In this document: positions 1 through 7,541 of the stretch, piece after piece
How the letters are laid out: every line of letters starts with the position of its first letter
Numbering within the stretch: position 1 is the first letter of the stretch
Assembly: GCA_965196605.1 (NCBI GenBank)
Contig: CBDAKK010000008.1
Location: 868,001-932,000 of the forward strand
Origin: CBDAKK01 sp965196605
Lineage (GTDB): Bacteria > Spirochaetota > Spirochaetia > WTKD01 > G963693115
Length of the DNA: 64,000 nucleotides
Reading direction: 5' to 3'
Position numbers and translations under genes: made by a program
The notes under the pieces: generated by a model
Seen by the model: only the letters and a program-made list of their open reading frames with translations
Told to the model about the DNA's origin: nothing
The model's database searches: none

Positions 1-1
1 G

Positions 2-169
2 CTAGCAACGGGAGGCACCGCAAAAGCTGCGTGTTTGTTGCTAGAGTCACAGGGCGCGCGCGTTCAAGAAATTGCAAGCATTATAGCGCTTGATTTTTTG
101 CCCTACGCAAAGACCCTTGAAGAATATGCAATTCACTACTTAATTTCGTATTCTACAGAAGCGTGCTAA
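2..169 (+). CDS. apt: Adenine phosphoribosyltransferase, C-terminal end (cut by window edge)
   Basis: Only the last 55 codons are present; the reading frame runs open from base 2 to the TAA at 167-169. The residues LATGGTAKAACLLLESQG match the end of the PRPP-binding loop (VDDLLATGGT) of adenine phosphoribosyltransferases, followed by the usual hydrophobic strand and FLP segment. The enzyme makes AMP from adenine and PRPP in the cytoplasm (purine salvage). It is followed by a hairpin terminator, so it ends its transcription unit. A related phosphoribosyltransferase cannot be excluded from so short a piece, but the ATGGT motif with this spacing favours Apt. Confidence 0.8.
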   Translation, partial: LATGGTAKAACLLLESQGARVQEIASIIALDFLPYAKTLEEYAIHYLISYSTEAC

Positions 170-176
170 GTTGTTT

Positions 177-217
177 GGCGCGCCTCTTGCTCTTGGGTGA
201 GGGGAGCGCCGTTTTTT
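177..217 (+). terminator. Rho-independent terminator after apt
   Basis: An imperfect GC-rich stem (GGCGCGCCTC paired with GAGGGGAGCGCC) is followed directly by GTTTTTT. It lies 8 bases after the apt stop codon. Confidence 0.65.
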
Positions 218-303
218 GACAAATGCCCTGTGTTTTTTACACCATGGTGCTTATGCTGACTTTGTCATTTTTTGTGCATAATTTTTATAAAAGCCGCCAA
301 ATA

Positions 304-332
304 TTGACAAAACATAAGCAGTGTCTTACAAT
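304..332 (+). promoter_or_regulatory. Near-consensus sigma70 promoter
   Basis: TTGACA at 304-309 and TACAAT at 327-332 are separated by exactly 17 bp. Transcription should start near 339. This rules out the upstream in-frame ATG at 321 as start of the next gene and supports ATG 366, which has GGAGG at 355-359. Confidence 0.75.
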
Positions 333-365
333 ATTTTTTCATATTACTATTCTTGGAGGAAAACT

Positions 366-1493
366 ATGACAATGAAAAAAATTGTATTGGTAGTGGGTGT
401 GTTTTTGGTTTTGTTCAACACGGTCTTTGTTTTTGCGAGGGGTGAGCGAGATGGCGCTGGGGTGGAAATTGCAGTTGCAGGGTCACATTCTGGTGATTTA
501 GCCCCGCTTGGAATTCCTACGCGTCGCGCCGTAGAACTTGTTTTTGGGGATATTAAAAACCTTACGGTTCATTATCAAGACGACCAATGCGACCCAAACA
601 GCGCTGCAAATGTTGCGTCCAGCATTATTGGTACCAAGGCGCTCGTAGTCGTGGGACATGTCTGCTCTGGGGCTACCGAAGCCGCGCTTAATGTGTATAA
701 GCAAACGGGGGTAAGCGCGGTGTCTGCAAACGCCACCAGCCCGGCTTTGACTAAGAGCGGAAAACACAAGGGGCTGTTTTTTAGAACCATAGCGCCCGAT
801 GATGCGCAAGGCGAAACTCAAGCAAGGTTTCTTATAGATGCGCTCAAGGTAAAAAGCGTTGCAGTGGTGCACGACAAGGGAGATTATGGCAAGGGCTTGG
901 CCAAGTACGCAAGCGATGCATTGAAGGCAAGCGGCGTGTCTGTAAAGCTCCATGAAGGCATTACAGTGGGTGCTGCGGATTATTCAACTATTGTCAATAA
1001 AATAGCCTCACTCAATGTTGATGCCGTGGTATTTGGTGGCTATCACCCTGAAGCATCAAGGCTTGTTATTCAGTTGAGGAGGCGCGGGGTCGGTGCTGCA
1101 TTTATAGGTGGAGACGCTGTTCAAAGCACCGCTTTTGCGCAATTAGTTGGTGAAAATGTAGAGAATGTGTATGCAACGGGACCGAGGGACAACTCGTCCA
1201 ACGCGCTTTATAAAAAGGCACGTTCGCTTCATCTTAAAAAATATTCCGAAGAGCCGGGCGCGTTTTTTTATGAGGGCTACGCGGCGGCGCTTGTTGTTAA
1301 AAAAACCCTTGAGGCATTGCAGAAAAAGGGTACGCCTTTGAGCGCCGCGGCTGTTGCTTCGTATATCGCTGACGCAAAGAATTCCTTTGACACGCCTGTT
1401 GGCACCATATCATTTGACAAAAATGGTGATGCGACTGGTCTGGGTTTTTCAGTCTATGAAGTGCAAAAGGGGAAATTCACAAAAATAGAATAA
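366..1493 (+). CDS. Secreted branched-chain amino acid-type ABC substrate-binding protein
   Basis: Type I periplasmic binding protein of the LivJ/LivK family (375 residues), expected to capture an amino acid or similar small ligand in the periplasm for an ABC importer. The start ATG 366 has GGAGG six bases upstream and lies after the predicted promoter. The N terminus MTMKKIVLVVGVFLVLF.. is a signal peptide with likely cleavage after VFA near residue 24. The fold signature is visible: VEIAVAGSHSGDLAPLG at the start, VGHVCSGATEAA, SANATSPAL, FRTIAPDDAQGE, VAVVHDKGDYGKG and DAVVFGGYHPEA. No LivH/M/G/F genes are next to it, so it is either an orphan receptor or served by a transporter elsewhere. 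Strong promoter and own terminator indicate a monocistronic, well-expressed unit. Confidence 0.88.
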   Translation: MTMKKIVLVVGVFLVLFNTVFVFARGERDGAGVEIAVAGSHSGDLAPLGIPTRRAVELVFGDIKNLTVHYQDDQCDPNSAANVASSIIGTKALVVVGHVCSGATEAALNVYKQTGVSAVSANATSPALTKSGKHKGLFFRTIAPDDAQGETQARFLIDALKVKSVAVVHDKGDYGKGLAKYASDALKASGVSVKLHEGITVGAADYSTIVNKIASLNVDAVVFGGYHPEASRLVIQLRRRGVGAAFIGGDAVQSTAFAQLVGENVENVYATGPRDNSSNALYKKARSLHLKKYSEEPGAFFYEGYAAALVVKKTLEALQKKGTPLSAAAVASYIADAKNSFDTPVGTISFDKNGDATGLGFSVYEVQKGKFTKIE

Positions 1494-1513
1494 ACGCGCT
1501 TGTTTCTAAGGCA

Positions 1514-1546
1514 TGGGGGAGGGCGCATAAGCCCTGCCCTTTTTTT
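1514..1546 (+). terminator. Rho-independent terminator
   Basis: A stem of GGGAGGGC with GCCCTGCCC around a GCATAA loop is followed by a run of T, 20 bases after the binding-protein stop codon. Confidence 0.75.
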
Positions 1547-1679
1547 ATGTAAAGGCTTTGCCGTCATTGAGAAAATCATCTTCAAGTGCTACAGGCGTAG
1601 CATAGTATAATAGTACAAGTCATCATAATGCATGCGTATTGTGCCGTGTGTTATGTATATGGTTTAAGGAGAATTAAAA

Positions 1680-2831
1680 ATGGCAGCACGAACTGAAAAA
1701 AAAGCCGCACAGCGAATTCCGGATGAGGAGGAGCGCAAAAAAGCATTTGACTCCGCGCGTTCGCTTATAGAAAAGCAATTTGGCACGGGCGCACTCATGC
1801 GTCTTGGTGACAAAACTGCTCAAAATGTCATGACTATTCCCAGTGGTTCTTTAGTCATAGACAGGGCCTTGGGCGTTGGGGGTTACCCCAAGGGGCGTGT
1901 TGTGGAAATTTTTGGACCTGAGTCCAGTGGTAAGACTACCCTTGCGCTCCACGCAATAGCAGAGGCTCAAAAGCAGGGTGGTACTGCTGCCTTCATAGAC
2001 GCGGAGCATGCCATAGACCCGGTGTATGCAAAAAACCTTGGGGTGAATACGGATGCTTTGTGGATTTCGCAACCCGACAATGGCGAGCAAGCCCTAGAGA
2101 TAGCGGAGCAACTTATTCGCTCGGGCTCGGTCGACATTATTGTCATAGATTCTGTCGCGGCGCTTACGCCCAAGGCCGAAATAGCGGGGCTCATGGGTGA
2201 TGCACAAGTGGGGGCGCAGGCGCGCCTTATGAGCCAAGCCTTACGAAAGCTTACGGGCATTCTTCATAAAACCTCATGCTGTCTTATTTTCATAAACCAA
2301 ATACGCATGAAAATAGGGGTGATGTTCGGGAGTCCTGAAACCACAAGCGGGGGGAACGCGCTCAAGTTTTATGCTTCCGTGCGCATAGATATACGCCGTA
2401 CAGACCGCATATCACAGGGGAGTGCGGATAACTACGTAGGCAACAAAGTGCGCATAAAAATAGCAAAGAACAAGGTCGCGCCACCATTTAAGGTTGCGGA
2501 CTTTTCCATTTATTTTGGAAAGGGTATTTCACGCCTTGAGAGTATTTTGGACTTGGCTGTCGAGTTGGATTTTATACAAAAAAGCGGAAGTTGGTATGCC
2601 ATGGGGGATGAGAAGCTTGGACAGGGCAAGGAAAACGCCATAGAGTATTTAAGCGAAAATATGAATGTTGCAAATGATTTGGAAGCGAAAATACGCGAGC
2701 AAATTTTCCCCGCGCTCGCGGAGTCTCCAGCCGATGCTCAGGTGCAAAAGGCGGAGAAAAACGCAGAGGTAACAAAACCAGCAAAGCCTGTAGTAGAAAC
2801 TGCAGCTTCGGCAGATGATGTGCTTGTTTAA
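1680..2831 (+). CDS. recA: Recombinase RecA
   Basis: Central recombinase: forms ATP-dependent filaments on single-stranded DNA, drives strand exchange and stimulates LexA-type self-cleavage. It has 383 residues, a little longer than the ~350 usual, because of a C-terminal tail rich in Ala, Lys and Glu. Walker A GPESSGKT is at residues 79-86, then the MAW-like segment, Walker B region VDIIVIDSVAAL and the DNA-binding loop FINQIRMKIGVMFGSPETT. ATG 1680 has AAGGAG at 1666-1671. A TATAAT at 1606-1611 may be the -10 of its promoter; I see no obvious SOS operator, but spirochaete LexA boxes are not something I can judge by eye. scpA follows after 6 bases, so recA, scpA and scpB probably form one operon. 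Confidence 0.97.
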   Translation: MAARTEKKAAQRIPDEEERKKAFDSARSLIEKQFGTGALMRLGDKTAQNVMTIPSGSLVIDRALGVGGYPKGRVVEIFGPESSGKTTLALHAIAEAQKQGGTAAFIDAEHAIDPVYAKNLGVNTDALWISQPDNGEQALEIAEQLIRSGSVDIIVIDSVAALTPKAEIAGLMGDAQVGAQARLMSQALRKLTGILHKTSCCLIFINQIRMKIGVMFGSPETTSGGNALKFYASVRIDIRRTDRISQGSADNYVGNKVRIKIAKNKVAPPFKVADFSIYFGKGISRLESILDLAVELDFIQKSGSWYAMGDEKLGQGKENAIEYLSENMNVANDLEAKIREQIFPALAESPADAQVQKAEKNAEVTKPAKPVVETAASADDVLV

Positions 2832-2837
2832 TATTTC

Positions 2838-3632
2838 ATGAGTAGTAGTGAACACAGCTCCTTAGAAGAAAGTTCGTCGCTTATTAAGAGTGCGGATGGC
2901 GAGGATGAATTTGCAGAAAGCGGTATTTCTGTTAAGGTGCAAGAATTTGAAGGGCCACTTGCCTTGCTGCTCTCTCTTGTGAGGCAGCACAAAATAGACA
3001 TTTACGACATTCCCATTGCGCACATAACAAAGCAGTACTTGCAGTATGTTCAGGAAACGCTTGTTCATACGCTTGAGGATTTGACAAATTTTTACAAAAT
3101 GGCTGCGTGGCTTTTGCACATAAAATCGCATATGTTACTTCCTGTCGATACGCACATTGACGAGGATGAAATAGACGACCCGAGAACAGAGCTGGTGCAA
3201 ACCCTCATAGAGTACAGTCGTTATAAACAGCTTTCGTATTTGCTTGAGAATAATCAAGAAACCTATGCCTACGACATAGCGCGTTCGCGGGAGTCCGAAT
3301 TGCTGTTTGAACTGCCAAAGGAGGAAGTATGGAAGGAAATAGACGCCATGAAGTTGTTGTCAACCTTTATGCGCGTTTTCAATGCTTCAAAAACGGCAGG
3401 CATTGAAAAAGTCATAGACCTTCATGAGGCGGTTACCGTGCGTGAGAAAATTGCCCTCATCTTTGAAAAACTAGAACAAAGCAACAGCTGCCGTTTTGAA
3501 AGTATAATAGCAGGTGGGGGCGTTATGTCCTTAGTGTGCGCTTTTTTAGCAATATTAGAACTCATGAAGCAACAAAAGGTGAGTGTGTTCCAAAACGTTC
3601 ATTACGACGAGATAGTAATTCACAGAAAATAG
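2838..3632 (+). CDS. scpA: Segregation and condensation protein A
   Basis: Kleisin subunit of the Smc-ScpA-ScpB condensin, which compacts and helps segregate the chromosome. It has 264 residues, the usual size. The family signature FEGPLALLLSLVRQHKIDIYDIPIAHITKQYL near residues 38-70 is clear, as is the HIKSHMLLP segment and the acidic stretch after it; the C terminus is the predicted Smc-head-binding winged helix. It starts 6 bases after recA with no strong Shine-Dalgarno sequence, suggesting translational coupling, and is followed 3 bases later by scpB. Confidence 0.95.
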   Translation: MSSSEHSSLEESSSLIKSADGEDEFAESGISVKVQEFEGPLALLLSLVRQHKIDIYDIPIAHITKQYLQYVQETLVHTLEDLTNFYKMAAWLLHIKSHMLLPVDTHIDEDEIDDPRTELVQTLIEYSRYKQLSYLLENNQETYAYDIARSRESELLFELPKEEVWKEIDAMKLLSTFMRVFNASKTAGIEKVIDLHEAVTVREKIALIFEKLEQSNSCRFESIIAGGGVMSLVCAFLAILELMKQQKVSVFQNVHYDEIVIHRK

Positions 3633-3635
3633 CAT

Positions 3636-4223
3636 ATGAATAATAAACAAAGATCGAAAGTATCAGAAAAAAAGAAACCAAGCGCGAGTCTTCAGAGTTT
3701 ACAGGGTGGGCATGCCATTATTGAGAGCATTTTGTTTTTGGAAAACAAATTTGTGTCACTCGAGGAATTGCACCAAAAGTCGGGGTACGATGAAGAGCAA
3801 ATACGAGAGCATGTTGAAAAGCTCCGCGCGTTATATGGTGAAAATGCCCATGCCATGACCGTGCTTGAGCGTGATAAAAGTTTTATGCTTGTGATAAAAA
3901 AGGAACTCATAGAGGAATTGCGTAGTTTATACCCCGCAAAGGTACAGCAGAAACTTTCTCGGGTACTCCTTGAAACGCTTGCCATCATCGCGTATTCACA
4001 GCCCATCACCAAGGCTGAAATACAAGCCTTACGTGGCGTAAATTCAGAAAACGCCATAAAACTACTCATAGAACAAGGCATTGTGCAAGTGGTAGGGAAA
4101 AAGTCCGTGGTGGGTACTCCCAATGAGTACGGCACTACGCAGGAGTTTTTGCGCATATTTGGACTTTCCAGCATCAAAGACCTACCCAAGCTACAAGGAC
4201 ATCGCGAAGCTACATTTACGTGA
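3636..4223 (+). CDS. scpB: Segregation and condensation protein B
   Basis: ScpB (195 residues) dimerises and binds the ScpA linker in bacterial condensin. It shows the family pattern IIESILFLENKFVSLEELHQ for the first winged helix and VLLETLAIIAYSQPITKAEIQALRGVNSENAIKLLIEQGIV for the second, including the diagnostic LAIIAYxQPIT. Basic N terminus (about 20 residues) is probably disordered. Start ATG 3636 is 3 bases after scpA stop, an operon arrangement seen in many bacteria. It is the last gene before a long repeat-filled gap. Confidence 0.95.
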   Translation: MNNKQRSKVSEKKKPSASLQSLQGGHAIIESILFLENKFVSLEELHQKSGYDEEQIREHVEKLRALYGENAHAMTVLERDKSFMLVIKKELIEELRSLYPAKVQQKLSRVLLETLAIIAYSQPITKAEIQALRGVNSENAIKLLIEQGIVQVVGKKSVVGTPNEYGTTQEFLRIFGLSSIKDLPKLQGHREATFT

Positions 4224-4319
4224 ACCTAGCCTTTTGTGAGGGCGTGCCCCAACCCCCCAAGTATTGAATGAACGCCTTTTGTCCCGTCCGTGGGTTGTGC
4301 GTGCACGCTTCTCGACTTT

Positions 4320-4373
4320 GATGCAATCTCCATGTTTGCACTGCACAGCGGTGCTTATGCAATAGTTGGCATC
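4320..4373. repeat. 54-bp GATGCAA dyad element, copy 1
   Basis: Begins GATGCAATCTCC and ends TTGGCATC, with an inner stem around GCACAGC (TGCACTGCACAGCGGTGC; one mismatch here). Two further full-length copies of identical length lie at 4542-4595 and 18854-18907, and a 27-bp right-hand part at 18735-18761. Confidence 0.75.
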
Positions 4374-4522
4374 CTCTCGCTACGCTCATGACTTTGGTAC
4401 TTTCTTCATAATTGCTCTTGTATCTTGCTCCCTATGGCGTTAGCCTCACTCGCGTAGCTTTCTAGACTTCGTTCCTTAGTCCCTATGGCGTAGCCTCACA
4501 GGATGTTTTTCTTTTCTTTTTG

Positions 4523-4683
4523 GTTCTTTTTCTTTTCTTTTGATGCAAGCTCCATATTTGCACCGCACAGCGGTGCTTATGCAATAGTTTGCATCCCCTC
4601 GCTTCGCTCGTGAGCGTCCTCACAGCCGTGCCATGGATGGCACGCATTGGCTGACAGGGATGTTAAAAGAAAAGAAAAAGAAC
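4523..4683. repeat. Homopyrimidine/homopurine long inverted repeat, interrupted
   Basis: The 19-base arm 4523-4541 (begins GTTCTTTTTC, ends CTTTT) is perfectly complementary to 4665-4683. The arms are separated by 123 bases that begin exactly at the arm end with a GATGCAA element. Related uninterrupted hairpins at 19210-19259 and 19451-19500 begin GTACTTT instead, and their right arms change to match. Confidence 0.85.
4542..4595. repeat. 54-bp GATGCAA dyad element, copy 2 (nested)
   Basis: Starts GATGCAAGC and ends TTTGCATC; outer arms GATGCAA/TTGCATC and inner stem GCACCGC-ACA-GCGGTGC are both perfect. It sits between the two arms of the 4523-4683 inverted repeat, as if inserted at the hairpin tip. 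Confidence 0.8.
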
Positions 4684-4781
4684 AGCCATCCGAATGAATA
4701 GCGTATTTAAAATAGTTGCTTGGCAACCTATAGCGTGAGCCATGATACACACCTCATGCCGCCCTCGCGCGCGTAGTGCAG

Positions 4782-5006
4782 TACCGCGTCTTACTCCATG
4801 GGGGCGTGGGGGCGTGCCCCCACAAAGCGCTTATGCACATACAGCGTCTTACCCAAAGGGGGCGTGGGGGCGTGCCCCCACAAAGCGCTTATGCACATAC
4901 AGCGTCTTACCAAAAGGGGAGTGTGGGGGCAATTCCCCCACAAAGCGCTTATGCACATACAGCGTCTTACCCAAGGGGGGCGTGGGGGGACACTCCCCCC
5001 ACAAAG
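4782..5006. repeat. GC-rich palindromic tandem array (left type, ~58-61 bp period)
   Basis: Four units, each with GTGGGGG...CCCCCAC followed by ACAAAG, then CGCTTATGCACATACAGCGTC or a start variant. Hairpin versions differ: GTGGGGGC-GT-GCCCCCAC twice, TGTGGGGG-CAATT-CCCCCACA, and GTGGGGGGA-CAC-TCCCCCCAC. The array lies just upstream of the beta-glucosidase gene and forms the left end of the large duplication. Confidence 0.85.
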
Positions 5007-5081
5007 ACAATATGCATATGAAGTATGTATTATCATAAACACCAAAGTATAAAAAAGTTCACGCAATATTAATGAGGAGGT

Positions 5082-6419
5082 ATGATGGGATATTCAAAGG
5101 ATTTCATATGGGGTTGTGCCACTGCGGCGTATCAAGTTGAGGGAGCCACGCACGTAGGGGGAAGAAGCGAGTCTATTTGGGATGTGTACGCGCGCACGCC
5201 GGGTAGGGTATATGCCGGGCAGAATGGAGACGTTGCCGCAGACCAGTACCACCGGTACGAAGAAGACATTGCGCTGATGGCAGACTTAGGTATAAGCCAC
5301 TATAGGTTTTCGGTAGCGTGGCCGCGCATAATTCCGCAAGGGCATGGTGCTGTAAACGCGCAAGGGGTAGACTATTACAAACGTCTTATAGAATGCCTAC
5401 TCAAGCATAACGTACAACCCGTAGTTACGCTCTACCATTGGGACTTGCCGCAGGTGTTGCAAGAAAAGGGTGGGTGGAACAATCGCGACACTGCGTATTA
5501 CATAGCGGAATATGGCACGGCGGTGTACCAAGCACTTGGGGATACGGTGCGCATGTGGATAACGCTTAACGAACCGTGGTGTTCTGCCATACAAGGGTAT
5601 GAGATGGGGCGTCATGCACCCGGCATTGAAGACAAGCAGCAAGCTTTTAACGCAATTCATCACCTCAACCTTGGGCATGGCTTGCTTGTGCAGGCATTTC
5701 GTGAAGGAGCGTATCTCGGGCGCATTGGCATAACACATAATTTAGGATGCCCTTATGCACGCAGCACGAGTGAAGAAGATCTTCTAGCTGCGGATAGGGC
5801 AGCAGACAATAGGTCTTACATGTTTGTAAACCCCTTGCGAGGTAGGGACTACCCACAGCGCCACCTCGATGCATACGGTATTACTATGCCCGTGAAAACC
5901 GAGGATGCGCAGATAATGAAAACGCCTATAGATTTTATAGGCATCAATTACTACCTCGAGGATACGGTTCAGTACGATGAAGGAGCGCCCGAGCAATTTG
6001 TAATCTGCCCGCAACAAGGGCCATTTACCGCGATGGGCTGGCATGTAAGCCCACATGGTATTTACAACCTTATGGAGTTTGTGCAAAGAGAAATGGGCGC
6101 TATAGATATGTATATTACTGAAAACGGAATGGCCACTCAAAATGACCTTGTCCAAAACGGGCGCATCCACGACTTTGATAGAATTTGTTATTTGCGAGAC
6201 CACCTTGATATGTGTGAAAAGGCGGTTGTAGATGGCTTGCCACTCAAGGGGTATTTTGTGTGGTCGTTTATAGACAATTATGAATGGGAATGCGGATACG
6301 AAAAGCGCTTTGGTATTGTGCATTGCAATTATCAAACACTTGAGCGCACACGGAAAGACAGTTTTTACTTTTACAAAAACTATATAGAAAAACATAAAGT
6401 AGTGCATAAACAGTGTTGA
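5082..6419 (+). CDS. GH1 family beta-glucosidase (duplication copy 1)
   Basis: Glycoside hydrolase family 1 enzyme, 445 residues, the usual length for bacterial beta-glucosidases; releases glucose from cello-oligosaccharides or aryl-beta-glucosides. N-terminal FIWGCATAAYQVEGA, acid/base TLNEPW at 161-166 (Glu164), NYY near 290, nucleophile YITENGM at 344-350 (Glu347) and the aglycone/substrate motif NYEWECGYEKRFGIVH near the end. The latter fits beta-glucosidase rather than 6-phospho-beta-glucosidase. There is no signal peptide, so it is cytoplasmic. AGGAGG at 5075-5080 is only one base from ATG 5082; ATG 5085 is a slightly better spaced alternative. No sugar transporter is adjacent. Its upstream region is the palindromic array. 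Confidence 0.93.
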   Translation: MMGYSKDFIWGCATAAYQVEGATHVGGRSESIWDVYARTPGRVYAGQNGDVAADQYHRYEEDIALMADLGISHYRFSVAWPRIIPQGHGAVNAQGVDYYKRLIECLLKHNVQPVVTLYHWDLPQVLQEKGGWNNRDTAYYIAEYGTAVYQALGDTVRMWITLNEPWCSAIQGYEMGRHAPGIEDKQQAFNAIHHLNLGHGLLVQAFREGAYLGRIGITHNLGCPYARSTSEEDLLAADRAADNRSYMFVNPLRGRDYPQRHLDAYGITMPVKTEDAQIMKTPIDFIGINYYLEDTVQYDEGAPEQFVICPQQGPFTAMGWHVSPHGIYNLMEFVQREMGAIDMYITENGMATQNDLVQNGRIHDFDRICYLRDHLDMCEKAVVDGLPLKGYFVWSFIDNYEWECGYEKRFGIVHCNYQTLERTRKDSFYFYKNYIEKHKVVHKQC

Positions 6420-6538
6420 ACAATGCCTTTGAGCGCGCGTTCATGGAATATTTGGATGGACGAATGACCAAGCAAGAGACGATACAGTTTCTTAAAGATG
6501 AAGTGAAACCCGCCTATTCCGAATTAGTGGTGGAATAA
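6416..6538 (+). pseudogene. Small decayed ORF after beta-glucosidase (copy 1)
   Basis: A 40-codon frame (TTG 6416, or ATG 6443) overlaps the bglA stop. The residues MEYLDGRMTKQETIQFLKDE look like the C-terminal helix of a carbohydrate ABC substrate-binding protein, but this is only a resemblance. The fragment lies within a 12-bp inverted repeat pair (6427-6438 and 6548-6559). It could instead be a real small protein translationally coupled to bglA. Confidence 0.35.
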
Positions 6539-6559
6539 CACAGCATAGCGCGCTCAAAG
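6427..6559. repeat. 12-bp inverted repeat flanking the small ORF (copy 1)
   Basis: CTTTGAGCGCGC at 6427-6438 and GCGCGCTCAAAG at 6548-6559 are exact reverse complements, 109 bases apart. No T-run follows, so it is not an ordinary terminator. Confidence 0.6.
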
Positions 6560-6644
6560 TGAAAAAATCAAAATGTAAATCAAGTTTTATAAAAAAAGGG
6601 AATAATAGCCCGTATCTTCGCACCTTCTCAGCTTTAAAAATCTA

Positions 6645-6695
6645 TTGACATGCAATTTTTATTTTGCAATACTAATAAAAGTTAGCTTAAGCTAA
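6645..6695 (+). promoter_or_regulatory. Promoter with downstream 14-bp palindrome (copy 1)
   Basis: TTGACA at 6645-6650 and AATACT at 6668-6673 (17 bp apart) precede the perfect palindrome TTAGCTTAAGCTAA at 6682-6695, which would cover the transcript start. This is a typical repressor-site position. Confidence 0.6.
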
Positions 6696-6724
6696 TTATT
6701 ATACAAAATACACAAGGAGATATT

Positions 6725-7360
6725 ATGAAAAAAATCATAGTAACAATAAGTTTTCTAGCATTCATGGGGGTACTTGTATTTGCACAAATGACCGATGGAG
6801 AAATTGCTAATGAAGAATTTAAAAATACCCTGAGTGATAGAAAATTGCTCAAAGCCCTTAAGAGTGGAGGGCATGTTATATATATTCGCCATGGACAAAC
6901 AGAAAAGGACTATGCTGACCAAGTAAGCGCAGATGTGAATGATTGCTCCACACAGCGCGTATTAAGTGAAGAAGGGTGGAAACAATCGCGTTCCATAGGT
7001 CGGGGTTTTTCAAAACATCGAATACCTATTGGAAAAGTGACGACAAGCGAGTATTGTCGAGCGTGGAAAACTGCGAGTCTTGCCTTTAACAAATACACCA
7101 AAAACTCTAAATTGAATTTTTTACCCTTTGAAGACTACACAGAGGAACAAGTATCGGAAATGAAAAAAAATGTCATGCCGTTTTTAGTGGAAGTGCCGAA
7201 TAAGCGCACTAACAATGTAATTGTGGGTCATGATGATATTTTTGAATCTGCAACAGGCATATATCCCGATCCACAGGGTCTTGCCTATGTGCTAAAGCCG
7301 AATGGCAGTAATTTTACCATAATTGCAAAATTACTGCCAGAAGAGTGGGAAAAATTGTAA
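6725..7360 (+). CDS. Secreted histidine phosphatase family protein (copy 1)
   Basis: Member of the histidine phosphatase (phosphoglycerate mutase-like) superfamily, 211 residues, with a signal peptide MKKIIVTISFLAFMGVLVFA. The catalytic RHG is at residues 55-57 (YIRHGQTE), with TSEYCRAWKTA giving the second Arg and VIVGHDD the second His. It probably removes phosphate from a small molecule or cell-envelope sugar phosphate in the periplasm; the substrate cannot be read from the sequence. AAGGAG at 6713-6718 supports the ATG 6725 start. It has its own promoter and no operon partner. Confidence 0.85.
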   Translation: MKKIIVTISFLAFMGVLVFAQMTDGEIANEEFKNTLSDRKLLKALKSGGHVIYIRHGQTEKDYADQVSADVNDCSTQRVLSEEGWKQSRSIGRGFSKHRIPIGKVTTSEYCRAWKTASLAFNKYTKNSKLNFLPFEDYTEEQVSEMKKNVMPFLVEVPNKRTNNVIVGHDDIFESATGIYPDPQGLAYVLKPNGSNFTIIAKLLPEEWEKL

Positions 7361-7469
7361 AAAATTGCTTATAAAGCATATTTTGTGCTATATATAACAT
7401 ATAAATTTTGTTAGTTAGTTTCTAAAAGCGGTATCTTTCTAAAAGAATTGAAAAAATATATAAATTCCC

Positions 7470-7511
7470 TTGACGCGTATGTACATATAAATATATATTA
7501 ATATGTACATA
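7470..7511 (+). promoter_or_regulatory. cysK promoter with twin TATGTACATA operators (copy 1)
   Basis: TTGACG at 7470-7475 and TATATT at 7494-7499 form the promoter. Two copies of the self-palindrome TATGTACATA, at 7478-7487 and 7502-7511, are centred 24 bp apart; one fills the -35/-10 spacer and the other covers the start point. Arms extend to an 11-bp inverted pair. Strong candidate for repression of the cysteine synthesis genes. Confidence 0.7.
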
Positions 7512-7541
7512 CAATAAATAATTCCAAGGGGGAAACATATT

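Larger units (their letters stand above)
4224..4781. repeat. Non-coding mosaic of palindromic repeat modules
   Basis: This gap has no credible gene. It holds, in order, a GATGCAA dyad module (4320-4373), a module reading CTCGCTACGCTCATGACTTTGG with CCCTATGGCG...AGCC twice, a homopyrimidine arm (4523-4541) whose complement is at 4665-4683, a second GATGCAA module lying between those arms, and CAGCCATCCGA after the right arm. The same modules recur in the same general order at 18735-19510 and in each unit of the 50581-52440 array. Confidence 0.8.

Noticed and set aside
498..953. 151-codon antisense ORF in the binding-protein gene
   Set aside because: Shadow frame of a well-supported gene with signal peptide, promoter and terminator.
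5784..6407. 207-codon antisense ORF within the beta-glucosidase gene
   Set aside because: It lies wholly opposite a clear GH1 gene, lacks a ribosome site and shows no recognisable protein pattern.
6427..6559. 12-bp inverted repeat as a terminator
   Set aside because: 109-base loop and no T-run on either side.
7361..7541. Riboswitch or T-box upstream of cysK
   Set aside because: The leader from the predicted start to ATG is only about 35 bases; there is no room for such an element, and the operators explain control better.
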